This document shows positions 53,111 through 61,918 of a DNA stretch of 64,000 nt, one piece after another (the first letter of the stretch is position 1; every line of letters begins with the position of its first letter). The notes below the pieces were generated by a model. It was given only the letters and a program-made list of their open reading frames with translations, was not told the origin of the DNA and searched no databases. Both the position numbers and the translations under genes were made by a program. The DNA comes from Cohnella hashimotonis (GTDB lineage Bacteria; Bacillota; Bacilli; Paenibacillales; Paenibacillaceae): the NCBI RefSeq assembly GCF_030014955.1, contig NZ_JAGRPV010000001.1, positions 8,085,501 to 8,149,500 on the forward strand. Direction: 5' to 3'.

Positions 53111-54013
53111 ATGAAGCAGGCGATCATTATAATGAATCCTTCGTCGGGAAAAGAGGAGGCGCCGGCCTTCGTGGACAGCGCCGCCGGGCTGCTGCGCGCG
53201 CAGGGCTACGAGACGATGGTGAAGGAGACGGAGGCGGAGGGCGACGCGACCCGTTTCTGCGCAGAGGCATGCGCGGCAGGCTGCGAGCTGGTCGTGTCCA
53301 TCGGCGGGGACGGCACGCTGCACGAGACGATCAACGGATTCGAGGCGCAGGCGCATCGGCCGCGGCTCGGCATCGTCCCGCTCGGCACGGTGAACGACTT
53401 TGCGCGGGCGCTGCATATTCCGCTCGATCCGCCTCTGGCCATCGCCGCGCTTGCGTCTTCCAGAACGCGCCGGGTGGACATCGGCCGGCTGAACGGGCGG
53501 CTGTTCGCCAATGTCGTCGCCGCCGGCCCGCTCGCCGAGACCTTGTCAGCCGTCTCGTCTGAGGACAAATCCCGCTTCGGCGCGCTGGCTTACTTCAAGG
53601 AAGGCGTAAAGGATCTGCTCGGCCGCCCCGGGCATCCGTTCGTCATCCGCTACGACGGAACGGTCTGGGAAGGGGAATCGCCGCTGTTCATCGCCGCGCT
53701 GACGAACTCGGTCGGCGGCTTCGAGCGGCTCGCGCCGGACGCCGCCGTCGACGACGGCCTCATCCACGGCTTCATCGTCAAGGACCTCAGCTTCTTCCGT
53801 ACGTTGACGGCGGGACTGTCGCTGCTGCGGGGTCATCTGCAGGACCACAAGGATGTTATCTACTTCACGGCCAAGCAGGTGTCGGTGAGCTCCCCGAGCC
53901 TCGCGGGCACGAATGTGGATGGCGAGGAGGGGCCGCTGCTGCCGCTTGAGCTCGACATTTTGCCGCGGCATATCGACGTGCTCGTGCCCGAGCCGGACGC
54001 TGTAACGTCATAG
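53111..54013 (+). CDS. diacylglycerol/lipid kinase family protein
   Basis: A 300-residue DAGK-catalytic-domain protein (YegS/DgkB-type): AIIIMNPSSGKEEA, the ATP-binding VVSIGGDGTLHETINGF and GIVPLGTVNDFARALHIP, and a C-terminal beta domain ending LELDILPRHIDVLVP. It phosphorylates a membrane lipid (diacylglycerol or similar). ATG at 53111 has GAGGGGAG about nine bases upstream. It stands alone; the 52842-53110 gap upstream is AT-rich but no promoter was good enough to call. GC content is very high in this gene. Confidence 0.93.
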   Translation: MKQAIIIMNPSSGKEEAPAFVDSAAGLLRAQGYETMVKETEAEGDATRFCAEACAAGCELVVSIGGDGTLHETINGFEAQAHRPRLGIVPLGTVNDFARALHIPLDPPLAIAALASSRTRRVDIGRLNGRLFANVVAAGPLAETLSAVSSEDKSRFGALAYFKEGVKDLLGRPGHPFVIRYDGTVWEGESPLFIAALTNSVGGFERLAPDAAVDDGLIHGFIVKDLSFFRTLTAGLSLLRGHLQDHKDVIYFTAKQVSVSSPSLAGTNVDGEEGPLLPLELDILPRHIDVLVPEPDAVTS

Positions 54014-54040
54014 TTCGACAAGCCGAAGCCGCCACATGTC

Positions 54041-55027
54041 TCACGCCATTCCCTTCAACCGGCGTTCCCGTCGAAGGAGGAAGATAAAGTAGGGAGCTCC
54101 GATAATCGCGGTGACGATACCGACCGGGATCTCGCGGGGAACGATCAAGGTTCGGCCCAAGAGATCGCCGAGCAGCATTAGATCCGCTCCGATCGCCGCC
54201 GCCATGGGCAGGCGCCATCGGTTGCGGGTGCCGACCAGCACGCGCGCCATATGTGGCGCCAGCAGACCGATGAACCCGATCGCGCCCACGGCCGAGACGG
54301 ATACGCCGGCCATCGCTACGGACAGCAGGAGCAGCCAGAGCCGTTCTCTTCGCACCAGCATGCCAAGCGATTGGCTGAGGGCGTCGCCGAGCTGCAGGAT
54401 GTCCAGCTTCCTGGCGTTCATCAGCGCGATAACGGACATGATCGTGATCGGGACGACAAGCGGAGGGACCTGATCCCAGCCCCTTCCCCACAAGCTTCCG
54501 GTCATCCACAGCAGCGCCATGTTTATGTTCGTCGGATTCGTAACCATAAAATATTGGATGCCCGCCTGGAACACCGCTCCGATCGCGACGCCGGACAGCG
54601 CGAGCGATGCCGGCGACAGGGTCAGCTGACGGCTGATCAGGATCAGAATCAAGAAGGACAGCATCGCGCCGGTGAAGGCGTACAGCGGCAGGGCGCCAGC
54701 CGTCGCGCCGGGCAGCAGATAGATGGCCGCCGCCGCCGCGAAGCTGGCTCCCTGCGTAATACCGATGACGTCCGGGCTGGACAACGGATTGCGGAGCAGG
54801 GATTGCAGCACAGCGCCCGCCACCGCCAGCCCGCAGCCGGCCCAGACGGCGACCAGCATGCGCGGCAGACGAACCTGGTGCACGATAAAATAAGCCGAGC
54901 TAGTCGGATCGGTTAATCCGCCGATCACCCGGGACGGCGCGATCGGCACGGCTCCCGAGACCAGCGAGAGCCAGCAGAGATTGAACAACAGCGCCAAGGC
55001 GGCGAGAAGCAGCAGACCTCGTCTCAT
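54041..55027 (-). CDS. iron-siderophore ABC transporter permease (FecCD family)
   Basis: A 328-residue FecCD/BtuC-type permease with nine to ten predicted membrane segments. Marker stretches: VHQVRLPRMLVAVWAGCGLAVAGAVLQSLLRNPLSSPDVIGITQGASFAAA and the C-terminal GFIGLLAPHMARVLVGTRNRWRLP with ETPVGIVTAIIGAP-like EIPVGIVTAIIGAPYFIFLL. ATG at 55027 overlaps the upstream permease stop by four bases (ATGA), with GGAGG nine bases upstream. Partner of the next gene. No ATPase gene follows in the window. Confidence 0.94.
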   Translation of the reverse strand: MRRGLLLLAALALLFNLCWLSLVSGAVPIAPSRVIGGLTDPTSSAYFIVHQVRLPRMLVAVWAGCGLAVAGAVLQSLLRNPLSSPDVIGITQGASFAAAAAIYLLPGATAGALPLYAFTGAMLSFLILILISRQLTLSPASLALSGVAIGAVFQAGIQYFMVTNPTNINMALLWMTGSLWGRGWDQVPPLVVPITIMSVIALMNARKLDILQLGDALSQSLGMLVRRERLWLLLLSVAMAGVSVSAVGAIGFIGLLAPHMARVLVGTRNRWRLPMAAAIGADLMLLGDLLGRTLIVPREIPVGIVTAIIGAPYFIFLLRRERRLKGMA

Positions 55028-56058
55028 CGTGTCTTGCCTCCTTGTCTGCGGGCCAGGTACAGGAAGGCCGGCGCCCCGACCAGTGCCGTTACGATGCCGA
55101 CCGGCGATTCGAACGGAAAAGCAATCCATCGGCTAAGCACGTCTGCGGCTAGCAGCAGCACGCTGCCGAGCAGCGCCGTGAAGGGGACGACAACGTTCAG
55201 CGAACTGCCGCGGCCGAGCAAGGCTCGGGCGATATGCGGAACGATCAGGCAGACGAAGCCGATTGGCCCGCAGATCGCGACGGCCGAGCCGGCGAACAGG
55301 ACCACGAGGAGCATGGAAAGGGCCCGGATGGCATAGAGCCGCGAGCCCAATCCGACGGCGACTTCATCGTCCAGCTCCAGCAAGCGCAAGGCAGGCAGGA
55401 GACAGAGGAGCAGCGCCAGTCCCCCGCCTAATAGGGGAGCGAGCAATCGTACATCCTGCCAGCTCGCGTGATTAACGGATCCGACCAGCCAGGAGATCAT
55501 GCTCTCCGTCGAATAAGAAGCCAGAATCATCGCTCCCTCCGTCAGGGAGGCAAAGAGAAAGTGAACCGATATGCCCGCGAGCGCCAGCGTGACGTACAGC
55601 TTGGGGCCGCTGCCGGCCAGGAACCAGATGACGAGCGCGCCCAGGACGGCGCCCGTGAAAGCCAAGCCGACGGAAGAGAGCAGTCCGGCTGCCGGCAGGA
55701 ACAGAAGCCCCGACACGACGGCAAGCGAGGCGCCGGCATTAATGCCGAACACGTGGGGAGAGGCTAACGGGTTCTTCGTCGCGAGCTGGGTCAATAAGCC
55801 TGCAAGCGCCAGCTGGGCGCCCACGAGGGCGGATACGACCGTGCGAGGCAGCCGCAGCGTGCGAATATAGAGCTCTTCCTTGGAGGCGCCGCCGGGCTTG
55901 AACACCGCGTCGAAGATCGTGCGCCATCCGATGGCTGCCGGGCCGATCTTGAGGCTCATCATCAAGCAGAGGATGAGCAGCAGGACGCCGCCGATAAACA
56001 GAAGCAGCAGAACCGTCGCGCGGTTCTGCTTCCTGTCCGGATTTATCGTCCAGCCCAT
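55024..56058 (-). CDS. iron-siderophore ABC transporter permease (FecCD family)
   Basis: A 344-residue permease with ten predicted membrane segments: RLPRTVVSALVGAQLALAGLLTQLATKNPLASPHVFGINAGASL near the N-terminus, GPIGFVCLIVPHIARALLG and ESPVGIVTALVGAPAFLYL at the end. ATG at 56058 follows the binding-protein stop by four bases; a TTG at 56073 would overlap that gene and also lacks a clear ribosome site, so the start is uncertain by five codons. Forms the channel with the 54041-55027 product. Confidence 0.94.
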   Translation of the reverse strand: MGWTINPDRKQNRATVLLLLFIGGVLLLILCLMMSLKIGPAAIGWRTIFDAVFKPGGASKEELYIRTLRLPRTVVSALVGAQLALAGLLTQLATKNPLASPHVFGINAGASLAVVSGLLFLPAAGLLSSVGLAFTGAVLGALVIWFLAGSGPKLYVTLALAGISVHFLFASLTEGAMILASYSTESMISWLVGSVNHASWQDVRLLAPLLGGGLALLLCLLPALRLLELDDEVAVGLGSRLYAIRALSMLLVVLFAGSAVAICGPIGFVCLIVPHIARALLGRGSSLNVVVPFTALLGSVLLLAADVLSRWIAFPFESPVGIVTALVGAPAFLYLARRQGGKTR

Positions 56059-56062
56059 CCGT

Positions 56063-57070
56063 TTATTTACCAAGATTTGCCGCGATGTCCGCCATGATCT
56101 GCTCCGAACCGAGCAGGCCGCGGGACAGCGACCAGTTGCGGCGCTCGACCGTGAAGACGCGGTTGTCGGCTACGGCATCGAGCTTGCTCCAGAGCGGGTT
56201 TTTCTCCCACTCATTAACGATGGTCACATCCGCCGTCGGCATGAGGAACAACGATTGCGGGTTCAGCTCCGACAGCTGCTCCAGGGTCAGCTCCGGATAG
56301 GACGTCTCGTTCGCCAGGGGATCCGTGAAGCCGAGCAGCTTGACGATCGAGCCGGTATAAGAGTGATCCGAGTGTCCGAAGAAGCCCTTCGGATTCACGA
56401 CGGCAGGGAGCACGGTCAAACCGGAAGCCGACAGCTTTTCCTGCGTGTCCTTCACCAGCGCATTATGCTGCGTCAGCCGCGCGACGGCTTCCTGCTCCTT
56501 GTCCACCGCTTTGGCGATGATATCGAAGTTTTTCAGCATCTGGTCGTAATCCGCCTGGAAGTCGTCCAGGACAAGCACGGGTGCGATCTGCCCCAGCTGG
56601 TCCAAGGCCGCGCCATGCTTGTTGATATCCGCAATGATCAGGTCCGGTTGGAGGGAGCTGATCAATTCGATATTCGGTTCATAGCGGGAACCGACGGACG
56701 TATAGGTCCCCAGCTTCTCCTTGACGGTGTCCATGAACAGATCCGCGCTGCCGTCATCGGCGATGCCGACGGGCTGTACCCCAAGCGAGACCAGCATGTC
56801 CGTGAAGCTGAAGTCCATCGCGACGATTCGCGAAGGTACCTTTTCCAACTTGAGTTCTCCGCGCGCGTCCTGGATCGTGAGAGGGCCGGATGCCGGATTG
56901 TCGCTAGCCGAGGAACTGGAGGACGGGATCTCGCTAGCCGCCAGGCTCGCGGAGGGCCTTTGTTGGTTGGACGCCGAATTCGTCTTGTTATTTTGTCCGC
57001 AAGCGGCGAGCGTCAGGACGATCATAAGGATGAGACTTAGAGCGGAAAAGTGTTTCATACGTTGCAGCAT
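56063..57070 (-). CDS. iron-siderophore ABC transporter substrate-binding lipoprotein
   Basis: A 335-residue class III binding protein (TroA/FhuD-like). The signal peptide ends in the lipobox LAAC (cysteine about 24), then an Asn/Ser-rich linker. The fold carries IVAMDFSFTDMLVSLGVQPVGIADDG, SSLQPDLIIADINKHGAAL and SELNPQSLFLMPTADVTIVNEW. ATG at 57070 has AGGAGG five to six bases upstream. A Fur-box-like dyad lies 12 bases further upstream, so the three-gene operon is iron-repressed. An AraC gene is adjacent upstream and may sense the siderophore, as Btr does in Bacillus. Confidence 0.94.
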   Translation of the reverse strand: MLQRMKHFSALSLILMIVLTLAACGQNNKTNSASNQQRPSASLAASEIPSSSSSASDNPASGPLTIQDARGELKLEKVPSRIVAMDFSFTDMLVSLGVQPVGIADDGSADLFMDTVKEKLGTYTSVGSRYEPNIELISSLQPDLIIADINKHGAALDQLGQIAPVLVLDDFQADYDQMLKNFDIIAKAVDKEQEAVARLTQHNALVKDTQEKLSASGLTVLPAVVNPKGFFGHSDHSYTGSIVKLLGFTDPLANETSYPELTLEQLSELNPQSLFLMPTADVTIVNEWEKNPLWSKLDAVADNRVFTVERRNWSLSRGLLGSEQIMADIAANLGK

Positions 57071-57081
57071 GTTGTCCTCCT

Positions 57082-57100
57082 GATAATGAGAATTATTATC
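57082..57100. promoter_or_regulatory. Fur box
   Basis: GATAATGAGAATTATTATC matches the 19-bp Fur consensus GATAATGATAATCATTATC at 17 positions. It lies just upstream of the siderophore-binding-protein start. Confidence 0.85.
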
Positions 57101-57162
57101 ACTGATTCTAACATCTCATTTTCAGCAATTACATGTCTAAATGCAGGATAAAGCATGCCTGT

Positions 57163-57969
57163 TTACTCGATTTCCTCCAGTTTGTGCATATATTCCGAAG
57201 GGCTCAGGCCGGTAAGCCCCTTGTAAGTCCGGCTAAAGTGGAAGTAATCGGCGAACCCCACGCTTTGCGCCGCCTTACTGGCGGAACGCTCGCCCTGGTC
57301 GAACAATTGCTTCGCTTTCTCGACGCGAAGACGCTTCAGATAACGACTCGGCGTCATGCCTGTCCGCTCTTTGAACAGAACGCCGTAATGTCCCGTGCTT
57401 AAACCGGCCCGCTCCGCCAGCATCGGCAGTGTCAGCTTGAGCATGTAGTGCTCCTCCAGATAGTGGACGGACTTCTCGATCTGCGCGTCCGAATTGCGCC
57501 GCTCCTCGTTCAGCCGGCTCTCGTACATGAAGAAGCTCAGAATCCGCTCCAGCATCATCCGGTTGCGGAACCGCTGGGCTTCGGCTTCTTCTCCGTCCAT
57601 GCCCTGCTGATCCTCCTGGGCCTGCAGCAATCCGTCGACCATATAGCGAACCTTATTCTCGCTAAGCACACGCTGAGGACCGTTCCAATCCCACGGGGCG
57701 CCTTCCGGCGTAATCCGGTAGGTAAGAACGGCGTATTCCGCCTCCCGGCCGGCGGGGGGCTGGAGCTTGACGGGGCCGGCGGCCGAATGGCAAGCGTAGC
57801 CGTGCGACACGGGCCGCACTTCGCCGCTCTCCGTAATGGCGATCAAGTACCCCTGCCGGACGACAAGGAGCTTCTCGAAGCCGGCTTCCGGCATGATCAG
57901 GCGGGAATCGCGAGCGATCTCGATGCGTTGGAATTGCGGGATAACGGCGTTCATCTGCCGAAAACTCAT
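57163..57969 (-). CDS. AraC family transcriptional regulator
   Basis: A 268-residue AraC/XylS regulator: N-terminal cupin-like sensor (about 5-100; LLVVRQGYLIAITESGEVRPV) and a C-terminal double HTH (about 165-265; LTLPMLAERAGLSTGHYGVLFKERTGMTPSRYLKRLRVEKAKQLFDQGERSASKAAQSVGFADYFHFSRTYKGLTGLSPSEYM pattern, given here in outline). It overlaps the upstream TetR gene by four bases. Its position before the Fur-controlled siderophore operon suggests a ligand-dependent activator of that uptake system; this is inference. Confidence 0.92.
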   Translation of the reverse strand: MSFRQMNAVIPQFQRIEIARDSRLIMPEAGFEKLLVVRQGYLIAITESGEVRPVSHGYACHSAAGPVKLQPPAGREAEYAVLTYRITPEGAPWDWNGPQRVLSENKVRYMVDGLLQAQEDQQGMDGEEAEAQRFRNRMMLERILSFFMYESRLNEERRNSDAQIEKSVHYLEEHYMLKLTLPMLAERAGLSTGHYGVLFKERTGMTPSRYLKRLRVEKAKQLFDQGERSASKAAQSVGFADYFHFSRTYKGLTGLSPSEYMHKLEEIE

Positions 57970-58514
57970 GCGTAGGGTTCCCCTCTATGAAAAAACCGAA
58001 TGAGCGCCGAAATCTCATCTAAAGTCTCTTTTTGGCCGTTTTTGATCCACATCAGCCAGATCTCGAAAACGCCGGCGCTCATAAAGTCGATCCAGTAGCT
58101 TCGCTTCGCCCCTGTCCAGTCCGCAAAGGGAATTAACTCGTCATAGAATTGCGTAATATGAAGCTTGAAAATTTGATAGAGCAAATCGGTATAATGGCCC
58201 TCGATGGCCATCTGAAAATCCTTGGTCATGGCATTAAAAAAGCGCGTCAAATCGGCTACTTTTTGTTCGTGACTCTTTTTATTCGCGATTTTATTGAAGA
58301 TATCCGCAAATAGAGGCGTGTAGTATCTCTCCAATACTTGTTCGAGCGTATCGTAGTTCCTATAGAATGCCATCCGGCTGACGCCGGCTTTTTTGACGAC
58401 TTCCGATATGGTTAGCTTTGATAACGGTTTGTTCCGCAACAGCTCCAGCAAAGCAGAAGTAATCCATTCTCTTGTGTCTTTTTTAATGTTTTGCGCGTGT
58501 TCGGTCGCTGCCAT
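57966..58514 (-). CDS. TetR family transcriptional regulator
   Basis: A 182-residue TetR/AcrR-type repressor: N-terminal HTH (ITSALLELLRNKPLSKLTISEVVKKAGVSRMAFYRNYDTLEQVLERYY pattern) and a helical ligand-binding domain with a TetR_C-like end (SAGVFEIWLMWIKNGQKETLDEIS). GGGGGA lies about six bases before ATG 58514. The 58515-58629 gap shared with the divergent reductase holds a GTTACA-GA-TGTAAC dyad. The 4-bp overlap with the AraC gene couples a second regulator to it. Confidence 0.92.
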   Translation of the reverse strand: MAATEHAQNIKKDTREWITSALLELLRNKPLSKLTISEVVKKAGVSRMAFYRNYDTLEQVLERYYTPLFADIFNKIANKKSHEQKVADLTRFFNAMTKDFQMAIEGHYTDLLYQIFKLHITQFYDELIPFADWTGAKRSYWIDFMSAGVFEIWLMWIKNGQKETLDEISALIRFFHRGEPYA

Positions 58515-58553
58515 AACACTTCCCCCAGTCTGTCACAGATGCTTGTTTTCCGC

Positions 58554-58607
58554 TTGTTTTTGATCGATTTCGGTTTAGAATAAGTGTAATCCCGTTACAG
58601 ATGTAAC
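58554..58607 (+). promoter_or_regulatory. promoter and TetR-type operator of the reductase gene
   Basis: -35 TTGTTT (58554-58559), 16-base spacer, -10 TAGAAT (58576-58581), then the perfect-armed dyad GTTACAGATGTAAC (58594-58607) over the early transcribed region, 22 bases before the ATG. Confidence 0.55.
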
Positions 58608-58629
58608 GTCAATGGAAGGGGCAATAGCG

Positions 58630-59676
58630 ATGTCGAACAATAACACCCCCTTAGCGCTTGTGACCGGCGGCTCGGGGTTTATCGCCGTTCATATCATTTT
58701 GAAGCTGCTTAAGAAACAATATCGCGTGCGAACGACGCTTCGTACCATGAACAGGCAGGATGAAGTGCGCGCCATGTTGAGGGCAGGCGGCGCGGCGAAT
58801 TTGGAAGGCTTGTATTTCGTTCAAGCAGACTTGTCTTCCGATCATAACTGGGACGAAGCGGTCAAAGGGGCGGACTATGTGATCCATGTGGCTTCTCCCA
58901 CGCCCAATAAAGTCTATAAAGATGAAAACGAAATGATCCAACCGGCGCGCGAGGGCGTTTTGCGCGTGTTGAGAGCGGCACGCGACGCAGGCGTCAAACG
59001 CGTTGTGTTGACCTCTGCTTTCGGGGCGATCGGCGTTGGGCACAGTCATCATAAAGGACCCTATACCGAAGAGGATTGGTCGAATACGGACGCCAAAATC
59101 CATCCCTATCAAAAGTCTAAAACGATCGCCGAAAAAGCGGCCTGGGCATTCATCCGCAGCGAAGGTCATGGATTGGAGCTTGCAACCGTCAATCCTGTCG
59201 GGGTGATGGGGCCGATCCTGGGCAACGATTACTCGCATTCCAATGATATCGTCCGCCAGATAATAGAAGGCAAGCTAAAGTCCGTTCCTAAAATTTATTC
59301 CGATTACGTAGATGTCCGCGACGTTGCGGATTTGCACATTCTGGCGATGCTGCGTCCTGAAGCGAACGGACAGCGGTTTATCGCTTCCAGTTCGGAAAAT
59401 CTGTCGATGCTGGACATTGCGAATATTTTACGAAAACACTTGGGCGACGACGCCAAAAGCGCACCGAAAAAAGAGCTTCCGAATCTTGCGGTTCGTGCAG
59501 CGGCGGTGTTTAATCCTAAATTGAGGATGGTTGCAACGCTCCTGGGACAAGATATGTCGACGAGCAACCGTAAAGCCAAGCAACTGCTTGGATGGCAACC
59601 GCGTTCGGCCGAAGAAGCAATCGCAGCGACAGGCAAGAGCATGGTGAAGTTGATTAAAGGGCAAATGAAGTCATAA
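58630..59676 (+). CDS. NAD-dependent epimerase/dehydratase, dihydroflavonol-4-reductase-like
   Basis: A 348-residue extended SDR: cofactor loop LALVTGGSGFIAVHII, RTTLRTMNRQDEVRAML, YVIHVASPTPNKVYKDENEMIQPAREGVLRVLRAARDAGVKRVVLTSAFGAIG in outline, catalytic YxxxK in PYQKSKTIAEKAAW, and VNPVGVMGP. This is the DFR/aldehyde-reductase-like branch that reduces carbonyls of small molecules. ATG at 58630 is preferred since GGAAGGGG lies eight bases upstream; an in-frame ATG at 58612 has none. It is divergent from the TetR gene, its likely repressor. A terminator follows at 59707. Confidence 0.9.
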   Translation: MSNNNTPLALVTGGSGFIAVHIILKLLKKQYRVRTTLRTMNRQDEVRAMLRAGGAANLEGLYFVQADLSSDHNWDEAVKGADYVIHVASPTPNKVYKDENEMIQPAREGVLRVLRAARDAGVKRVVLTSAFGAIGVGHSHHKGPYTEEDWSNTDAKIHPYQKSKTIAEKAAWAFIRSEGHGLELATVNPVGVMGPILGNDYSHSNDIVRQIIEGKLKSVPKIYSDYVDVRDVADLHILAMLRPEANGQRFIASSSENLSMLDIANILRKHLGDDAKSAPKKELPNLAVRAAAVFNPKLRMVATLLGQDMSTSNRKAKQLLGWQPRSAEEAIAATGKSMVKLIKGQMKS

Positions 59677-59706
59677 GCCATCTGCTAAGCGCAAACGGAG
59701 ATATAT

Positions 59707-59745
59707 AACCACGCGGATCATCATGCCGGGTGGTTTTGTGTTTTG
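59707..59745 (+). terminator. terminator after the reductase gene
   Basis: AACCAC-G-CGG (59707-59716) pairs with CCG-G-GTGGTT (59726-59735), one G-G mismatch, followed by TTGTGTTTTG. Confidence 0.6.
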
Positions 59746-59797
59746 TTGTATGATAAGGGAGTGAAGGCGAGAAAACAGTAATGACGGGGGTATCATC

Positions 59798-60475
59798 TTG
59801 AACCATCTTCTGCTGGCTGACGACGATGCGAATATTAGGGCGCTCGTGCGCTATGTGATGACCCGGGAGGGATATCGCGTGCACGAGGCCCGGGACGGTG
59901 CCGAGGCGGCAGCGCTCATGGAGCGTACGCCGGTGGATCTCGCCATCATCGATGTGATGATGCCGCTGATGGACGGGTTCGAGCTGTGCGCGCATATACG
60001 GCAGCACTACGATATCCCCGTTATTTTGCTGACGGCCAGAGGCGAGTTGTCCGACAAAGAACAAGGCTATCTCAAAGGGACGGACGATTATGTGACCAAG
60101 CCCTTCGAGCCGGAAGAGCTTCTCTACCGGGTCAAGGCGTTGTTCCGGCGCTATAAGCGCGCAGCGAGCGACATCATCCGGATGCATCGCATTACCATCG
60201 ACCGCAAAAACGTCGAAGTGTCCGACGGCGAATCCGTTTTTCTGCTGCCCATGAAAGAGTTCGAGCTGCTGGCCCAGCTTGCGCAATATCCGGGACGCCT
60301 ATTCACCCGCGACGAGCTGATCCGACTCGTATGGGGGCACGATTATGAAGGAGACGACAATACGGTGAATGTGCACATCAACAGGCTGCGGCAGCGCTTT
60401 GCCGATTATGCGGACGATTTTGTCATTCAAACGGTTCGCGGCTTCGGCTACAAGATCGTGGTGAAGGAAAAATGA
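59798..60475 (+). CDS. hssR: haem-responsive response regulator, HssR-like
   Basis: A 225-residue OmpR/PhoB-type regulator: receiver with acid pocket DDD (8-10), phospho-acceptor D52 in LAIIDVMMP, K101 in DYVTKPFEPEEL; winged helix with LPMKEFELLAQLAQYPGRLFTRDELI and the DNA-reading VNVHINRLRQRF. Staphylococcal HssR is almost the same length, and the following kinase and transporter match HssS and HrtBA. The start is TTG at 59798 with GGGGG eight bases upstream. It overlaps the kinase by four bases. A likely binding site (two 9-bp direct repeats) precedes the efflux genes at 61858. Confidence 0.85.
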   Translation: MNHLLLADDDANIRALVRYVMTREGYRVHEARDGAEAAALMERTPVDLAIIDVMMPLMDGFELCAHIRQHYDIPVILLTARGELSDKEQGYLKGTDDYVTKPFEPEELLYRVKALFRRYKRAASDIIRMHRITIDRKNVEVSDGESVFLLPMKEFELLAQLAQYPGRLFTRDELIRLVWGHDYEGDDNTVNVHINRLRQRFADYADDFVIQTVRGFGYKIVVKEK

Positions 60476-61851
60476 AGAGCCTGTACTATCGCGTGTTCCT
60501 GATCACGTTGGCGGTCATATTCGCCAGCAGCGTGCTGGGATTCCTCGCCTCGAACGTTTACTACCATATGAAGCTGAAGCCCTTTAACGACAAGAAGCTG
60601 GTGGACATTGCCGAGAACATGAGGCTTTTTATTGAATCCGACCCTGCGGATATGGAGCGTTATCTGCACAACGCGGCCGCGCTTGGATACGAGATCTATG
60701 TGACGGACGGACAAGGAGAGGCGCGTTTCTACGGGAAAAGCTTTCGTCAGCAAGATTTGAACGAGCAACGCGTTGCAGACGTGCTGGGCGGAAGCGTGTA
60801 TCACGGCGTGGCGCAGTTCCCGAACAAACCGTTTATCTCAGGCTTTTTCGATAATCGCTTGAGCAATACGGTAGGCGTGCCGATCCGGACATCCGGGAAA
60901 AACTATGCCTTATTCATGCGTCCGGACGTGCTGCTGCAGTTCGGCGAGCTTCGTATTTTTTTTGCGCTGATCGGCTTACTGACCATTATTATCAGTATTC
61001 TGCTGTTCCTGATCAGCACGCGCTATATCGTCAAGCCGATTACGAGGCTGACCGATGCGACGAAGCGTCTTGCGCAAGGGAACTACAATCTCCGGCTTAC
61101 GACGCGCAGACGCGACGAGATCGGTCAATTGGCTTCGCACTTCATGACGATGAGCCGCGAACTGGAGCGGGTCGACCTCGCACGGCAGCAGTTCGTATCC
61201 AACGTATCGCACGAGATCCAATCGCCGCTCACTTCCATCCAGGGCTTCGCCAAGGTGTTGGCCAAAGGGGAGCTGCCGGAAGAAGAACGAAAGCAATACG
61301 CCTCCATCGTGGAAGGCGAGAGCCGCCATCTGTCCTTGCTGAGCAAACAGCTGCTGCAGCTCTCTTCCCTTGAGCAAGGGGAAGAGGCGTTGAACAAAAA
61401 GCGCTTCTCCCTGCACGGTCATATCCGTCAAGTCGTCGATATGCTGCAATGGCAGATGGAAGAGAAGGAGCTGCTGCTCAAGCTGTCCGTTTCGGCTTCT
61501 GTTACCGTATATGGCGATGAGGTCTTGCTGCAGCAAGTGTGGTCGAACCTGCTGGACAACGCGGTGAATCATATTCCGCGCGGGCGAAGCATTGAAGTTC
61601 GCGCAGAGGACGGACCGATGCACGTCGCTGTCACGTTTAAGGATACGGGAGAGGGAATCGCGCCGGAGCATTTGCCGTTTCTGTTCGACCGGTTCTACCG
61701 CGCCGACCGCGCGAGGGAGCGCGCATCGGGCCGCACGGGTCTGGGCCTGGCTATCGTCAAGAGAATCGTGCAGCTGCACAAAGGAAACATTGAAGTGAGC
61801 AGCTCGCCAGGCGCAGGCACGCAGTTTACGGTCACCCTGCCCAAATTGTAA
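60472..61851 (+). CDS. hssS: haem sensor histidine kinase, HssS-like
   Basis: A 459-residue membrane kinase: first membrane segment about 9-30, extracellular sensor about 31-160, second segment about 161-182, HAMP (about 183-235), HisKA with H247 in FVSNVSHEIQSPLTSIQGFAK, and HATPase with NLLDNAVNHIP, DTGEGIAPEH and GRTGLGLAIVKRIV. The SHEIQSPL box (Gln after Ile rather than the usual Leu/Arg) and length about equal to staphylococcal HssS support the assignment. HssS detects haem excess at the membrane. The ATG overlaps the regulator stop. It would phosphorylate the upstream regulator. Confidence 0.85.
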   Translation: MKSLYYRVFLITLAVIFASSVLGFLASNVYYHMKLKPFNDKKLVDIAENMRLFIESDPADMERYLHNAAALGYEIYVTDGQGEARFYGKSFRQQDLNEQRVADVLGGSVYHGVAQFPNKPFISGFFDNRLSNTVGVPIRTSGKNYALFMRPDVLLQFGELRIFFALIGLLTIIISILLFLISTRYIVKPITRLTDATKRLAQGNYNLRLTTRRRDEIGQLASHFMTMSRELERVDLARQQFVSNVSHEIQSPLTSIQGFAKVLAKGELPEEERKQYASIVEGESRHLSLLSKQLLQLSSLEQGEEALNKKRFSLHGHIRQVVDMLQWQMEEKELLLKLSVSASVTVYGDEVLLQQVWSNLLDNAVNHIPRGRSIEVRAEDGPMHVAVTFKDTGEGIAPEHLPFLFDRFYRADRARERASGRTGLGLAIVKRIVQLHKGNIEVSSSPGAGTQFTVTLPKL

Positions 61852-61857
61852 TTCTTT

Positions 61858-61877
61858 ATTTATGTGCCGTTTATGTT
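61858..61877 (+). promoter_or_regulatory. HssR-type direct repeat before hrtB
   Basis: ATTTATGTG (61858-61866), CC, GTTTATGTT (61869-61877): two 9-mers with 11-bp period. In Staphylococcus aureus HssR binds GTTCATATT-N2-GTTCATATT (established); the second unit here matches that 9-mer at seven positions. A -10-like TATACT lies at 61885-61890, so the repeat occupies the -35 region. Confidence 0.6.
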
Positions 61878-61918
61878 GGCTTCCTATACTGGAGACATCC
61901 AGGAGGAGGGGAAGCCGG

